Part shown: positions 1-8,214 of the stretch, piece by piece
Position numbering within the stretch: position 1 is the stretch's first letter
Layout: each line of letters starts with the position of its first letter
Assembly (NCBI GenBank): GCA_018260565.1
Contig: JAGLAZ010000005.1
Location: 51,427-115,426, forward strand
Direction of reading: 5' to 3'
DNA: 64,000 bases
DNA from: Flavobacteriaceae bacterium
Lineage (GTDB): Bacteria; Bacteroidota; Bacteroidia; Flavobacteriales; Weeksellaceae
The notes under the pieces: model-generated
The model's database searches: none
Told to the model about the DNA's origin: nothing
The model's input: the letters and a program-made list of their open reading frames with translations, nothing else
Program-made: the position numbers and the translations under genes

Positions 1-560
1 TCGCCAATAGTACCAAAGGCTACTTCATTTCCCTTATTTGAGAAAATTTCAGCACCCGGGATATCTAACTTTTTGTATAAAGAAGAAGCCTGAGCAAGAC
101 CCAAAAGGCGCGGCATTTGCCCGGCAGTTGGGCTAATATCAGAACTAATATTTTTGGATTCAGTTTGATTTTTCCATTCACCATTTTCATCTAAAAAACG
201 AGTTGCAAAATGGCAGTTCATCTGTCTGCCAGCACTTGCAGGCTCTCTTTCCACATGAGTGTCAGCATACAATTGAGCGAAATAAGATCGTGGCGATATA
301 GCACCTATTGCAAGGGCAAATGTCTGATCTCTATAATATCCAGAACGCCAATCACCATTACGAAAAACTTTCGCCATGGCAATTTGAGGAAGTTCTTTAC
401 CATCTCCTACTATACCAAACTTTGCTTTACCTGTAAGTACTTCCCTACGAGCCAACATACTCATTTCACGGGATGTACGCGCAAGACGATAATCTTCCAA
501 TATGCTGTTTTTAAAGTCTTCAAAAGAAACTTCTTGATTTTTAATATAGTTAGTGCTCAT
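1..560 (-). CDS. Fused alpha/beta thiamine-diphosphate 2-oxoacid dehydrogenase E1 (3' part outside window)
   Basis: The start codon and the first 186 codons are in the window; the rest lies to the left. The open frame was read directly from the complement. It carries the E1-alpha signature block YYRDQTFALAIG at about residues 79-90, followed by QLYAD and a PTAGQMPRLLG stretch typical of the N-terminal part of branched-chain or related 2-oxoacid dehydrogenase E1 subunits. Such enzymes use thiamine diphosphate to decarboxylate a 2-oxoacid and pass the acyl group to a lipoyl E2. In Flavobacteriia the alpha and beta parts are often fused; whether that holds here cannot be seen. A second, complete fused E1 lies at 58092-60140. 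The substrate is not determinable. Confidence 0.8.
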   Translation of the reverse strand, partial: MSTNYIKNQEVSFEDFKNSILEDYRLARTSREMSMLARREVLTGKAKFGIVGDGKELPQIAMAKVFRNGDWRSGYYRDQTFALAIGAISPRSYFAQLYADTHVEREPASAGRQMNCHFATRFLDENGEWKNQTESKNISSDISPTAGQMPRLLGLAQASSLYKKLDIPGAEIFSNKGNEVAFGTIG

Positions 561-614
561 TTTAAAATAAGTGGTAGGTGCAAAGATAAATATTTGATGC
601 TGGAATGGTAAATG

Positions 615-1595
615 CTATATTTTCCTTTCCACAACATAATCCAACATAAGTTCCAAACTTTTCCTCGCATCATTATCAGGAAAACGGTAAAGTAGATTTC
701 TCGCATCAGTTTGGAATTCTTTCATTTTGTTGATGGCATAATCTAAACCACCACTATCTTTAACAAAAGAAATAAGTTCACGAACCCGCGTTTTGTCTGT
801 ATTAAATCGTTTAACAGTAGTCAAAAAGTATTTTCGCTGTGCTGGTGTAGCAATAGATAGTGCATAAATGAGTGGTAAGGTCATCTTTTTCTCCTTAATA
901 TCTATCCCAACTGGTTTTCCTATAATTCCAGGGGATAAATAGTCAAATAAATCATCCTTTATTTGAAAGGCTATACCAGTTTTGGTCCCAAATTCCTGCA
1001 TTGTTTTTTCCTGTTCCTCATTTGCTTTTCCATTGGAAATTAGGCCAATGCGACAACATGCTGAAATAAGTGTAGCGGTTTTTTGCCTAATAATTTCATA
1101 ATACACATTTTCCGTAATGTCCAGCTTCCTAGATTTTTCCAATTGCAATAATTCTCCTTCTGCCATTTCCCGAATGGTATTGGAGACGATACCTAAAGAA
1201 TCAAAATCTTGATGATCAATAGCCAAAAGAACGGACTTTGATAATAAATAATCCCCTACAAGGACTGCTATTTTATTTTTCCAAAGTGCATTAACTGAGA
1301 AAAAATTTCTTCTTCGGAAACTTTCATCTACCACATCATCATGAACTAAAGTTGCCGTGTGAATCAGCTCAATCATGGATGCCCCTCTGTAGGTTTTTTC
1401 AGTAATTTCTCCTAATAATTTAGCACATAAAAAAACAAACATCGGACGCATCTGTTTTCCTTTTGTATTTACTACGAAAAGTAAAACCCGGTTTAGTAGT
1501 GGCACACCACTATTCATAGACGCTAAAAACTTATCTTCAAAAAGTTTCATTTCCGCATCTATTGGGCGGCGTATGTCATTAACAATATTACCCAA
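615..1595 (-). CDS. Polyprenyl diphosphate synthase (trans-isoprenyl synthase)
   Basis: A 326-residue all-alpha isoprenyl diphosphate synthase. Both aspartate-rich motifs are present: DDVVD at residues 86-90 (first Asp-rich motif) and DDLFD at 214-218 (second), with the substrate-binding KGKQMRP segment near residues 45-51. The family elongates farnesyl or geranyl diphosphate with isopentenyl diphosphate; in flavobacteria the product is most likely the menaquinone side chain. Chain length cannot be fixed from sequence alone. It sits 5 bases from the end of the upstream secreted protein gene on the same strand, so the two are probably co-transcribed. Confidence 0.9.
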   Translation of the reverse strand: MGNIVNDIRRPIDAEMKLFEDKFLASMNSGVPLLNRVLLFVVNTKGKQMRPMFVFLCAKLLGEITEKTYRGASMIELIHTATLVHDDVVDESFRRRNFFSVNALWKNKIAVLVGDYLLSKSVLLAIDHQDFDSLGIVSNTIREMAEGELLQLEKSRKLDITENVYYEIIRQKTATLISACCRIGLISNGKANEEQEKTMQEFGTKTGIAFQIKDDLFDYLSPGIIGKPVGIDIKEKKMTLPLIYALSIATPAQRKYFLTTVKRFNTDKTRVRELISFVKDSGGLDYAINKMKEFQTDARNLLYRFPDNDARKSLELMLDYVVERKI

Positions 1596-1600
1596 AACAG

Positions 1601-2482
1601 TTAGTTGGATTTTTGAGTAATTCCATCCTTATTAAGCTTATTATAAGGGACAAAATATAAGGCAGCATCTACTTTAAAAGGTGTTTTTTTAAATTTTTCA
1701 GCTGAAATATACAGGCCATCCTCATTGGCAGCTACACCCTCCACTTGACCAATACCGGTAGACATACCAATAAACCAAGTAGTAGGATTGATAAGCTTTC
1801 CTTGCTCTAATGAATAGTGCGTGAGATATACATTAGCGCCACGGGAATAGCCAACCATCCATACCAAGTTTTTAAATTGGGTGGCATCAGTTACTACATA
1901 AGGTAGTTTAATAGTTTCTACTAAAACTGGATAAGGGCTATTACCTTTTTCTAAAATCAAGGTATAGTGCCTCATTTGGCCAGTATTCCAAGATTTAGAG
2001 AATAAATGAGCTGTTTTATTTTGTACAATCATTGCTTCCAAATCATAATCATGATTTTGATGCAAAGGTTCCGTAGGCTGATCCTTATACTTTAATGAAA
2101 AGGCCTCCGCATTTACTTTATCTTCAGCTAGTTTATAAATAGTAAGATCTTTTCTTTTCCCGGAATTATTCCCTACATCTCCGATATACAAATTTCCCTC
2201 TGAATCACTTGAAACTATCTCCCAATCTACATTTTGGAAAGGCATTTTAAATCTTTTTTCTACTAAACCTGTTTTTTTATTTAATGTATATAATATAGGC
2301 TCATTTCCACTGTCATTTATGGTATACAGTTCATTATTAACAAGCGTAAGTCCACTGGTTTCTTTAATTTCATCAGACAGATCCGCAATTTTATAATTTT
2401 TTATTTTAACATTATATATATTTTGGGAAAGAAGAATTCCCGATATGAGCAAACCCACTATGTTAAAGAATTTTTTGTTCAT
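1601..2482 (-). CDS. Secreted protein of unknown function, probable beta-propeller
   Basis: I do not recognise a named family. The frame is open upstream to 2578, but the Met at 2482 begins a signal peptide (MNKKFFNIVGLLISGILLSQ) and upstream codons would overlap the end of rlmN, so this start was chosen (293 residues). The mature part has repeated segments such as LYTINDSGNEP, NLYIGDVGNNSG and DGLYISAEKF, which look like blades of a six- or seven-bladed propeller of the SMP-30/NHL kind. It probably acts in the periplasm or on the cell surface. It lies between rlmN and the polyprenyl synthase on the same strand. The function is unknown. Confidence 0.7.
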   Translation of the reverse strand: MNKKFFNIVGLLISGILLSQNIYNVKIKNYKIADLSDEIKETSGLTLVNNELYTINDSGNEPILYTLNKKTGLVEKRFKMPFQNVDWEIVSSDSEGNLYIGDVGNNSGKRKDLTIYKLAEDKVNAEAFSLKYKDQPTEPLHQNHDYDLEAMIVQNKTAHLFSKSWNTGQMRHYTLILEKGNSPYPVLVETIKLPYVVTDATQFKNLVWMVGYSRGANVYLTHYSLEQGKLINPTTWFIGMSTGIGQVEGVAANEDGLYISAEKFKKTPFKVDAALYFVPYNKLNKDGITQKSN

Positions 2483-2528
2483 AAAAATAAAATAAAAACC
2501 ACCAATACTCGGCAGGTACAAAAGTAGT

Positions 2529-3560
2529 TTAAAGATTTTTGTTGGCAAGTTGTCCACAGGCAGCATCAATATCTGCACCCCTGCTTCGCCTAACAGTAAC
2601 TGGTATATTGTTTTTTTCTAAAGCACGAATATATTGAGCTTCTGCGTCTATATTTCTCCTTGCAAATTTACCTTCTCCAATGGGATTGTATTGGATGATA
2701 TTGACTTTAACCATAACATCCTGGCAAAAATCTAAAAGTGCTTCTATATCTTCTTTTCCATCATTAATGCCACCCCAAACACAATATTCCAAAGTAATGA
2801 TAGAGCCAGTTTCCCTATGCCAGTAAATAAGAGAATTTTTAATTTCTTCCAATGAGAAAGCCTTAGAAAAAGGCATAATATCATTTCTTTTATGTTCAAT
2901 TGCAGAGTGGAGAGAAAGTGCAAGATTTACCCTCAATTTTTCGTCTGCAAGTTTCATAATCATCTTAGGAATTCCACTGGTACTTACCGTAATTCTCCTA
3001 GGAGACATTGCAAGAGCTTTAGGATCAGAAATTTTCCGTATAGCCTCTACCACATTGGGAAAATTCATCAGTGGCTCGCCCATTCCCATAAATACAATAT
3101 TGGATAAAGGTCTTCCCGTAAATTCTAGTGATTGGCGGTGAATTAAGACTACCTGATCCACGATTTCTGCAACTTCTAGGTTTCGCATTCTTTTAAGTTT
3201 TGCAGTCGCGCAAAATTCACAATCCAGACTACAACCTACCTGGGAGGACACGCAAGCTGTGGAACGCTCCGAAGTAGGAATCATTACACTTTCCACCATA
3301 AAGCCATCATGCAGCCGTACTGCATTCTTTATGGTACCATCCTTACTAATCTGTACTTGATGGATTTCAGCAGGATTAATATCAAAATGAGAAGTGAGTT
3401 TTTTTCTTAATTCTAATGATAGGTTTGACATTTCCTCAAACGAGCGGGCATTTTTGGCCCAAATCCAATCATAAACCTGCGAGGCACGAAAAGATTTTTC
3501 ACCGAAAGAAACTAAAGCCTCGGTAAGTTGCTCTATTGATAATTTTCTTAAATCTGTCAT
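2529..3560 (-). CDS. rlmN: 23S rRNA (adenine2503-C2)/tRNA (adenine37-C2) methyltransferase RlmN
   Basis: A 343-residue radical-SAM methyltransferase of normal length. The iron-sulfur cluster motif CSLDCEFC (CxxxCxxC) is present in GCSLDCEFCATAKL, followed by the SAM-binding GMGEPLMN motif. Near the C-terminus, RRSRGADIDAACGQL carries the conserved methyl-carrying cysteine; the second catalytic cysteine lies in the segment YCVWGGIND. The enzyme methylates C2 of A2503 in 23S rRNA and A37 in some tRNAs. It lies downstream of queA, separated by a hairpin, so two RNA-modification genes are neighbours. Confidence 0.95.
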   Translation of the reverse strand: MTDLRKLSIEQLTEALVSFGEKSFRASQVYDWIWAKNARSFEEMSNLSLELRKKLTSHFDINPAEIHQVQISKDGTIKNAVRLHDGFMVESVMIPTSERSTACVSSQVGCSLDCEFCATAKLKRMRNLEVAEIVDQVVLIHRQSLEFTGRPLSNIVFMGMGEPLMNFPNVVEAIRKISDPKALAMSPRRITVSTSGIPKMIMKLADEKLRVNLALSLHSAIEHKRNDIMPFSKAFSLEEIKNSLIYWHRETGSIITLEYCVWGGINDGKEDIEALLDFCQDVMVKVNIIQYNPIGEGKFARRNIDAEAQYIRALEKNNIPVTVRRSRGADIDAACGQLANKNL

Positions 3561-3574
3561 GGCCTATATGATAA

Positions 3575-3596
3575 GCGGACATGAAAACATGTCCGC
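3575..3596 (-). terminator. Hairpin between queA and rlmN
   Basis: A perfect 9-bp inverted repeat, GCGGACATG and CATGTCCGC, around a 4-base loop, 8 bases past the queA stop on the minus strand. Only a short T-poor tail follows, so it may be a weak or attenuating terminator rather than a full stop to transcription. Confidence 0.5.
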
Positions 3597-3603
3597 CGAT
3601 AAT

Positions 3604-4653
3604 TTAAAGAATAAGCATCGCGTCTCCGTAGGAGTAGAACTTATATTTTTCCCTGATGGCTTCTTCATAGGCATGCATAAGGAAATCTCTACCTGCAAAA
3701 GCAGCTATCATCATTACTAAAGTGGATTTAGGAGTATGAAAATTAGTGATCATAGAAGAGGCTATGGCAAAATCATAAGGTGGATAGATGAATTTATTGG
3801 TCCATCCATCATATGTAGATATTTTTCTATTCGTAGAAACAGTTGTCTCAATTGCTCGCATAGTAGTAGTACCCACTACACAAATTTGTTTTCCCTCTTC
3901 TACCTTAGAATTTATTTTATCCGCATTTGCTTGATCTATAATGGCCTTTTCAGATTCCATTTTATGTTTGCTAAGATCTTCTACTTCTATGGGATTAAAT
4001 GTTCCTAATCCCACATGAAGGGTAACTTCTGCAGTCTCTATGCCCATAATCTCCATTTTCTTCAGCATATGTTTACTGAAATGAAGACCTGCTGTAGGCG
4101 CTGCTACGGCACCTTCATGTTTTGCAAATATAGTCTGGTAACGCTCTGCGTCCTCAGGTTCTACTTCTCTTTTAATGTACTTAGGAAGCGGTGTCTCACC
4201 TAATTCTTTTAATTTGTCACGAAATTCTTCATAAGAACCATCAAATAAAAATCGAAGGGTACGTCCACGGGAGGTCGTATTATCTATTACCTCTGCAACT
4301 AAGCTTTCGTCATCAGTGAAAAACAACTTATTCCCGATTCTAATTTTTCTTGCAGGATCTACTAAGACATCCCACACGCGAGTTTCGGCATCCAATTCTC
4401 TTAACAAGAAAACTTCAATTTTAGCTCCTGTTTTTTCTTTTTTACCATAAAGACGAGCTGGAAACACCTTAGTATTGTTCATTACAAAAAGGTCTCCCTC
4501 ATTATAATAATCTAATACATCTTTAAATTGGCGGTGCTCGATACGTTGTTCTTTACGGTGAAGTACCATTAGGCGTGCCTCATCACGGTAATCTGCAGGC
4601 CTATCAGCTAAAAGCTCTTCAGGGAGCACAAAGTTAAAATCAGAAGTTTTCAT
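3604..4653 (-). CDS. queA: S-adenosylmethionine:tRNA ribosyltransferase-isomerase QueA
   Basis: A 349-residue protein of the usual length. It opens with [24 protein letters not shown], the hallmark QueA N-terminus, and contains [15 protein letters not shown] and [12 protein letters not shown], the conserved core motifs. The enzyme transfers and isomerises the ribosyl part of SAM onto preQ1 at tRNA position 34 to give epoxyqueuosine. Other queuosine genes are not in this window. It is followed by a hairpin and then rlmN. Confidence 0.96.
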   Translation of the reverse strand: MKTSDFNFVLPEELLADRPADYRDEARLMVLHRKEQRIEHRQFKDVLDYYNEGDLFVMNNTKVFPARLYGKKEKTGAKIEVFLLRELDAETRVWDVLVDPARKIRIGNKLFFTDDESLVAEVIDNTTSRGRTLRFLFDGSYEEFRDKLKELGETPLPKYIKREVEPEDAERYQTIFAKHEGAVAAPTAGLHFSKHMLKKMEIMGIETAEVTLHVGLGTFNPIEVEDLSKHKMESEKAIIDQANADKINSKVEEGKQICVVGTTTMRAIETTVSTNRKISTYDGWTNKFIYPPYDFAIASSMITNFHTPKSTLVMMIAAFAGRDFLMHAYEEAIREKYKFYSYGDAMLIL

Positions 4654-4717
4654 ATAGATTTTTTAAATTACGGTTTAAAAAATTAAGTTTGCAAAGATAC
4701 GATAGTTTTTGACTAAA

Positions 4718-5224
4718 TTAAATACTAATATTACCTTCTACTCCATCTGAACCATCAGATTTCTTTCCTGTGGCAATTGCAGCTGCGAAACTAAGGAAAC
4801 TAACTAATTTACCAGCCTTTGTATCCCAATAATAGCATGATTCTGGGCTAACTCGTATAATACTCACCTCTGGGTCGTCCTTACCATCAAACCAAGCATT
4901 TGCCATAAAAGACCATTTATCTTCAATTGTTTTTCTATCAGTATATATATGTGCTTTTCCATAAACACTTAAATATTCAGAATCAGAATTATTCATAAAT
5001 ATCAATTGGACGGCATGGTCTACCGATATATCTTGATTTTTAATGCTTTCTGAATTGCTAATAAACCATAGGTTTCCCTCAGAATCTGTCTCCTGAAGTG
5101 ACATAGGGCGAGTATCAAAAGGTTGTTTGTCCAATTGTGTACAGAACATACAGATTCTTGCTTTTTCAGAAAGTTCTTTAAGTTTCAATACTCCTTCTTC
5201 TTTAGCTAAATTTTCTAATGACAT
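4718..5224 (-). CDS. Pyridoxamine 5'-phosphate oxidase-like flavin-binding split-barrel protein (general stress protein 26 type)
   Basis: A 168-residue protein with the split-barrel fold features of the PNPOx-like family: a Met-rich strand with DTRPMSLQ, the segment GNLWFISNS and the dimer-forming C-terminal part VRVSPES-YYWDTKAGK. Such proteins (for example Bacillus YdaG, GS26) bind FMN and are linked to stress; they are not the vitamin B6 biosynthetic enzyme. It is monocistronic, divergent from the small membrane protein at 5290. The substrate is unknown. Confidence 0.8.
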   Translation of the reverse strand: MSLENLAKEEGVLKLKELSEKARICMFCTQLDKQPFDTRPMSLQETDSEGNLWFISNSESIKNQDISVDHAVQLIFMNNSDSEYLSVYGKAHIYTDRKTIEDKWSFMANAWFDGKDDPEVSIIRVSPESCYYWDTKAGKLVSFLSFAAAIATGKKSDGSDGVEGNISI

Positions 5225-5289
5225 AGGTAAGATTTTTAAGGATATAAAGATACAATTTAATACTTTGCAGAAAATATAGAATCCTTAGA

Positions 5290-5601
5290 ATGATTAAACT
5301 AATAGTTACGGCTATCGTTGCCTATCTACTCCAAAGTATGCTGCCTGGAGTAGCATTTCAAAGCATTGTATCAAGCCTACTTTTTTGCGTGGTATTAGCT
5401 TTAATAAATACCTTTATCAAACCTATTTTGGATATCATTGGTATGCCACTCAGCATAATAAGCCTTGGCTTATTTCAACTTGTAATTAATGGAGCCGTTA
5501 TTCTATTGGCGGATCACTTTGTACCTGGTGTAGAAATTAATGGTCTAGGAAATGCCATCATTTTCAGTATTGTTTTAAGTGTAATTGGGTGGTTTTTTTA
5601 A
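5290..5601 (+). CDS. Small membrane protein, phage-holin-4-superfamily (mycobacteriophage D29 holin-like) domain
   Basis: 103 residues with about four hydrophobic helices: residues 2-20, 25-50 (LLFCVVLALINTFIKP), 53-75 and 84-103. The IKPILDIIGMPLSIISLGLF block is typical of the widespread chromosomal Phage_holin_4_2 family. Despite the name, there is no prophage here, and such genes are common in flavobacterial chromosomes. It ends abruptly at IGWFF, a few residues shorter than I would expect for the family, at a run of seven T (5593-5599). The S9 peptidase follows within 11 bases. The function is unknown. Confidence 0.75.
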   Translation: MIKLIVTAIVAYLLQSMLPGVAFQSIVSSLLFCVVLALINTFIKPILDIIGMPLSIISLGLFQLVINGAVILLADHFVPGVEINGLGNAIIFSIVLSVIGWFF

Positions 5602-5611
5602 TTATTTAACT

Positions 5612-7612
5612 ATGAAAAAATTCAAATATGCCTTACTTGGCTTCCTCTTTTTACTTCAAAGTATGACTGGACAACAAAAGAAACCTATGACACCTCAAGA
5701 TTTACTGAGTCTCAATCGTCTAAGTATACTTGCGGTTTCCCCAGATGAAAACCAAATCTTGTATAAAATTTCCAGTCCTGATGTTATAACTGAAAAAAGT
5801 GAAACATCTTTTTATCTGTTAGATACTAAAGGCAATAAAATCCAGCGGTTTAATACCGACCATAAGGCTATTTTTCAATGGGATGAACAGGGTTTGTATG
5901 CTGATGAAGATGGGAAAATTTATCTTTCTAAAGATTTAGGTAAAACATGGTTACAACTATTTGACATTAAAAATGCTGATAACTTTAAAGTTTCTCCTGA
6001 TGGTAATTCCATTGCTTATTCCAAAAATATATCCTTAGAAAAAGTATTAGGTAAAGAAAAATATCCAGAACTAAAAAACGCTACGGCTCAAATATATACG
6101 GATCTGGATCATAGGCATTGGGATACATGGAAAGATGGCACATACCAACACATTTTTATTTCTACTAAAAACAATAAAAAGGAAGTTGAAATTTTAGCTG
6201 ATAAAAAATACGACAGTCCACAAAAACCTTTCGGTGGTAGTGAAGATTTTGTATGGTCTAAAGATTCAAAGTCTTTATTCTTTGTGACAAAAGAAAAATC
6301 TGGAGCAGAATATGCTAAAAGTACGAATACCGATATTTTCCAATATAATCTTTCCACAGGTGAATTAAAAAATATCACAAAAGGAATGATGGGGTATGAT
6401 ATTAGCCCAAAACTTAGCCCAAATGGAGATTATTTAGCATTTCTTTCTATGAAAAGAGACAGATATGAAGCGGATAAAAACGATATCATAATTCTTAATC
6501 TCAAAACGAATAGGAAAATTAATTTAACTCAAAATTGGGATGAAAGTGTTACAGGAGATTTAATTTGGACGCCCGATGGTAAAAATATACTTTTTACTGC
6601 CGCACAAGGAGGAACAAAAAATCTTTATATAACTTCCAGTTCTAACCCTGGTGTAACGAAACTTTTACAAGGAAAATTTGACTGTAACGATATCATTTCA
6701 TCTACCAATGGAAAAATATTTTTTACAAGAACAGATTTCAATCATACTGCAGATCTATTTTCCTATTCCACTAGCGAAAAATCTGTTACTCAACATACGG
6801 ACATTAATAAGGAAAAATATGCTGCTCTATCTCCTAGCAACTCTGAACTCGTAATGGTAAAATCCACCGATGGAAAAGATATGGGCGTTTGGATGATCTT
6901 TCCACCTAATTTTGACTCAAATAAAAAATATCCCACACTTCTTTATTGCCAAGGTGGTCCACAATCTGCCCTTACCCAATTTTTCTCCTATAGATGGAAC
7001 ATGGCACTAATGGCTGCACAAGGCTATATTGTAGTGGCTCCCAACCGCAGAGGTATGCCTGGATGGGGAACTTCTTGGAATGAAAGTATATCCAAAGATT
7101 GGGGTGGGCAGCCTATCCGGGATTACCTTTCGGCTACAGATTATGCCGCGAAATTACCTTATGTAGATGCTTCCAGGATGGCGGCAGTAGGTGCAAGTTA
7201 CGGTGGATATTCCGTTTTTATGCTTGCCGGTCTTCATGAAAATAGATTTAAATCATTCATAGCACACGACGGTATTTTTGATTCCCGATCTTGGTATCTT
7301 AATACGGAAGAACTTTGGTTTGCTAATTGGGATTTAGGTTCACCTTTTGATAAACCTTTGCCAAAAGCCTATACAGATTTTAACCCTATTAGTCATATAG
7401 ATAAATGGAATAAACCTATCATGATAGTTCAAGGTGGCAAGGATTTTCGAGTTGGTTTTGAACAAGGTCAAGCAGCATTTCAAGCGGCAAAATTAAAAGG
7501 ATTGAAATCAAAATTCGTGTATTTTCCAGATGAAAACCATTGGGTTTTAAAACCACAAAATTCTATGGTATGGCAAAATGAATTCTTCGAATGGCTGAAA
7601 GAAACATTGTAG
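5612..7612 (+). CDS. Secreted S9-family prolyl oligopeptidase-like serine peptidase
   Basis: A 666-residue protein starting at the Met that begins a signal peptide (MKKFKYALLGFLFLLQSMTGQ); the frame is open 9 codons further upstream, but these overlap the preceding gene. The N-terminal part is a beta-propeller of repeated SPDGNSIAY/SPNGDYLAF units. The C-terminal alpha/beta-hydrolase domain carries the nucleophile in GASYGGYS near residue 530, the acid in QGGKDFRV and the His in DENHWVL. This is the dipeptidyl-peptidase IV/acylaminoacyl-peptidase group. It probably digests peptides in the periplasm. Its last codons overlap the start of the broken glycosylase gene. Confidence 0.92.
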   Translation: MKKFKYALLGFLFLLQSMTGQQKKPMTPQDLLSLNRLSILAVSPDENQILYKISSPDVITEKSETSFYLLDTKGNKIQRFNTDHKAIFQWDEQGLYADEDGKIYLSKDLGKTWLQLFDIKNADNFKVSPDGNSIAYSKNISLEKVLGKEKYPELKNATAQIYTDLDHRHWDTWKDGTYQHIFISTKNNKKEVEILADKKYDSPQKPFGGSEDFVWSKDSKSLFFVTKEKSGAEYAKSTNTDIFQYNLSTGELKNITKGMMGYDISPKLSPNGDYLAFLSMKRDRYEADKNDIIILNLKTNRKINLTQNWDESVTGDLIWTPDGKNILFTAAQGGTKNLYITSSSNPGVTKLLQGKFDCNDIISSTNGKIFFTRTDFNHTADLFSYSTSEKSVTQHTDINKEKYAALSPSNSELVMVKSTDGKDMGVWMIFPPNFDSNKKYPTLLYCQGGPQSALTQFFSYRWNMALMAAQGYIVVAPNRRGMPGWGTSWNESISKDWGGQPIRDYLSATDYAAKLPYVDASRMAAVGASYGGYSVFMLAGLHENRFKSFIAHDGIFDSRSWYLNTEELWFANWDLGSPFDKPLPKAYTDFNPISHIDKWNKPIMIVQGGKDFRVGFEQGQAAFQAAKLKGLKSKFVYFPDENHWVLKPQNSMVWQNEFFEWLKETL

Positions 7613-8103
7613 ACAGAATACATTCATTCTCTCCTGTTATTTTTCAGGAATCTCAAATATTGATCCTCGGTTCTATGCCGGGGATTTAGTCTTTAACAAA
7701 AAATGAATATTATGGACATCCACAAAATGGATTTTGGAAGATATTATTTCAAATTTTCAATGAGAAAAGAAATCTTATTTCCCTAAGTTATAATGAAAGG
7801 CTTGATTTTTTACAACATAACAAATTAGCAGTTTGGGATGTATTAGCCTCTTGTGAGCGTATAGGAAGCACAGATTCAGCCATAAAAAAAGAAATACCGA
7901 ATGACATTCCTGGATTATTACAAGCATATCCTAATGTAGAACGCATATTTTGTAACGGTCAAAAAGCCCATAAATCTCTTGTAGAACACCATGGAAATGC
8001 TATTTTAGAATATAATGTAAAGGTATTGCCTTCTACTAGCCCATTACATACTCTATCTTTAGAAAAAAAAGTGGAAGAATGGAAAAAGATATTATCCAAA
8101 TAA
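7591..8103 (+). pseudogene. DNA-deoxyinosine (hypoxanthine-DNA) glycosylase gene interrupted by an in-frame amber stop
   Basis: Reading from the ATG at 7591 gives MAERNIVDRIHSFSPVIFQ, then ILILGSMPGI, a TAG stop at 7687-7689 (codon 33), and in the same frame SLTKNEYYGHPQNGFWKILF, WDVLASCERIGS, RIFCNGQKAH and LPSTSPLHT to a TAA at 8101. These blocks are the uracil-DNA-glycosylase superfamily signature of the TIGR04274 deoxyinosine glycosylase, which removes deaminated adenine from DNA. The frame is otherwise intact for 170 codons and no ATG follows the stop, so restart is unlikely. The start overlaps the S9 peptidase by 22 bases. The cause is a recent nonsense mutation or a sequence error. Confidence 0.85.
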
Positions 8104-8132
8104 AAAAACAGCCCTAAATAAAGGGATGTTTG

Positions 8133-8206
8133 TGATCGCGAAGGGATTCGAACCCCTAACCGTCGGAGCCGAAATCCGATATTCTATCCAGTTGAACTAC
8201 GCGACC
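8133..8206 (-). tRNA. tRNA-Arg, anticodon UCG
   Basis: A 74-nt cloverleaf read on the minus strand. The acceptor stem GGTCGCG pairs with CGCGATC (one G-U) with discriminator A. The anticodon stem TCGGA/TCCGA encloses the loop TTTCGGC, which gives anticodon TCG. The T arm AGGGGTTCGAATCCCT is canonical. CCA is not encoded. Anticodon UCG reads CGA and other CGN arginine codons. Confidence 0.95.
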
Positions 8207-8214
8207 ATTATACG

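Noticed and set aside
210..611. Plus-strand open frame opposite the partial E1 gene
   Set aside because: It is a shadow of the strongly conserved E1 frame on the other strand and has no protein-like features; the same holds for other long antisense frames within dnaE, gcvP and dinB.
5290..5601. Holin-like domain taken as evidence of a prophage
   Set aside because: No phage structural, integrase or lysis gene lies nearby; this small membrane family is a normal chromosomal gene in flavobacteria.
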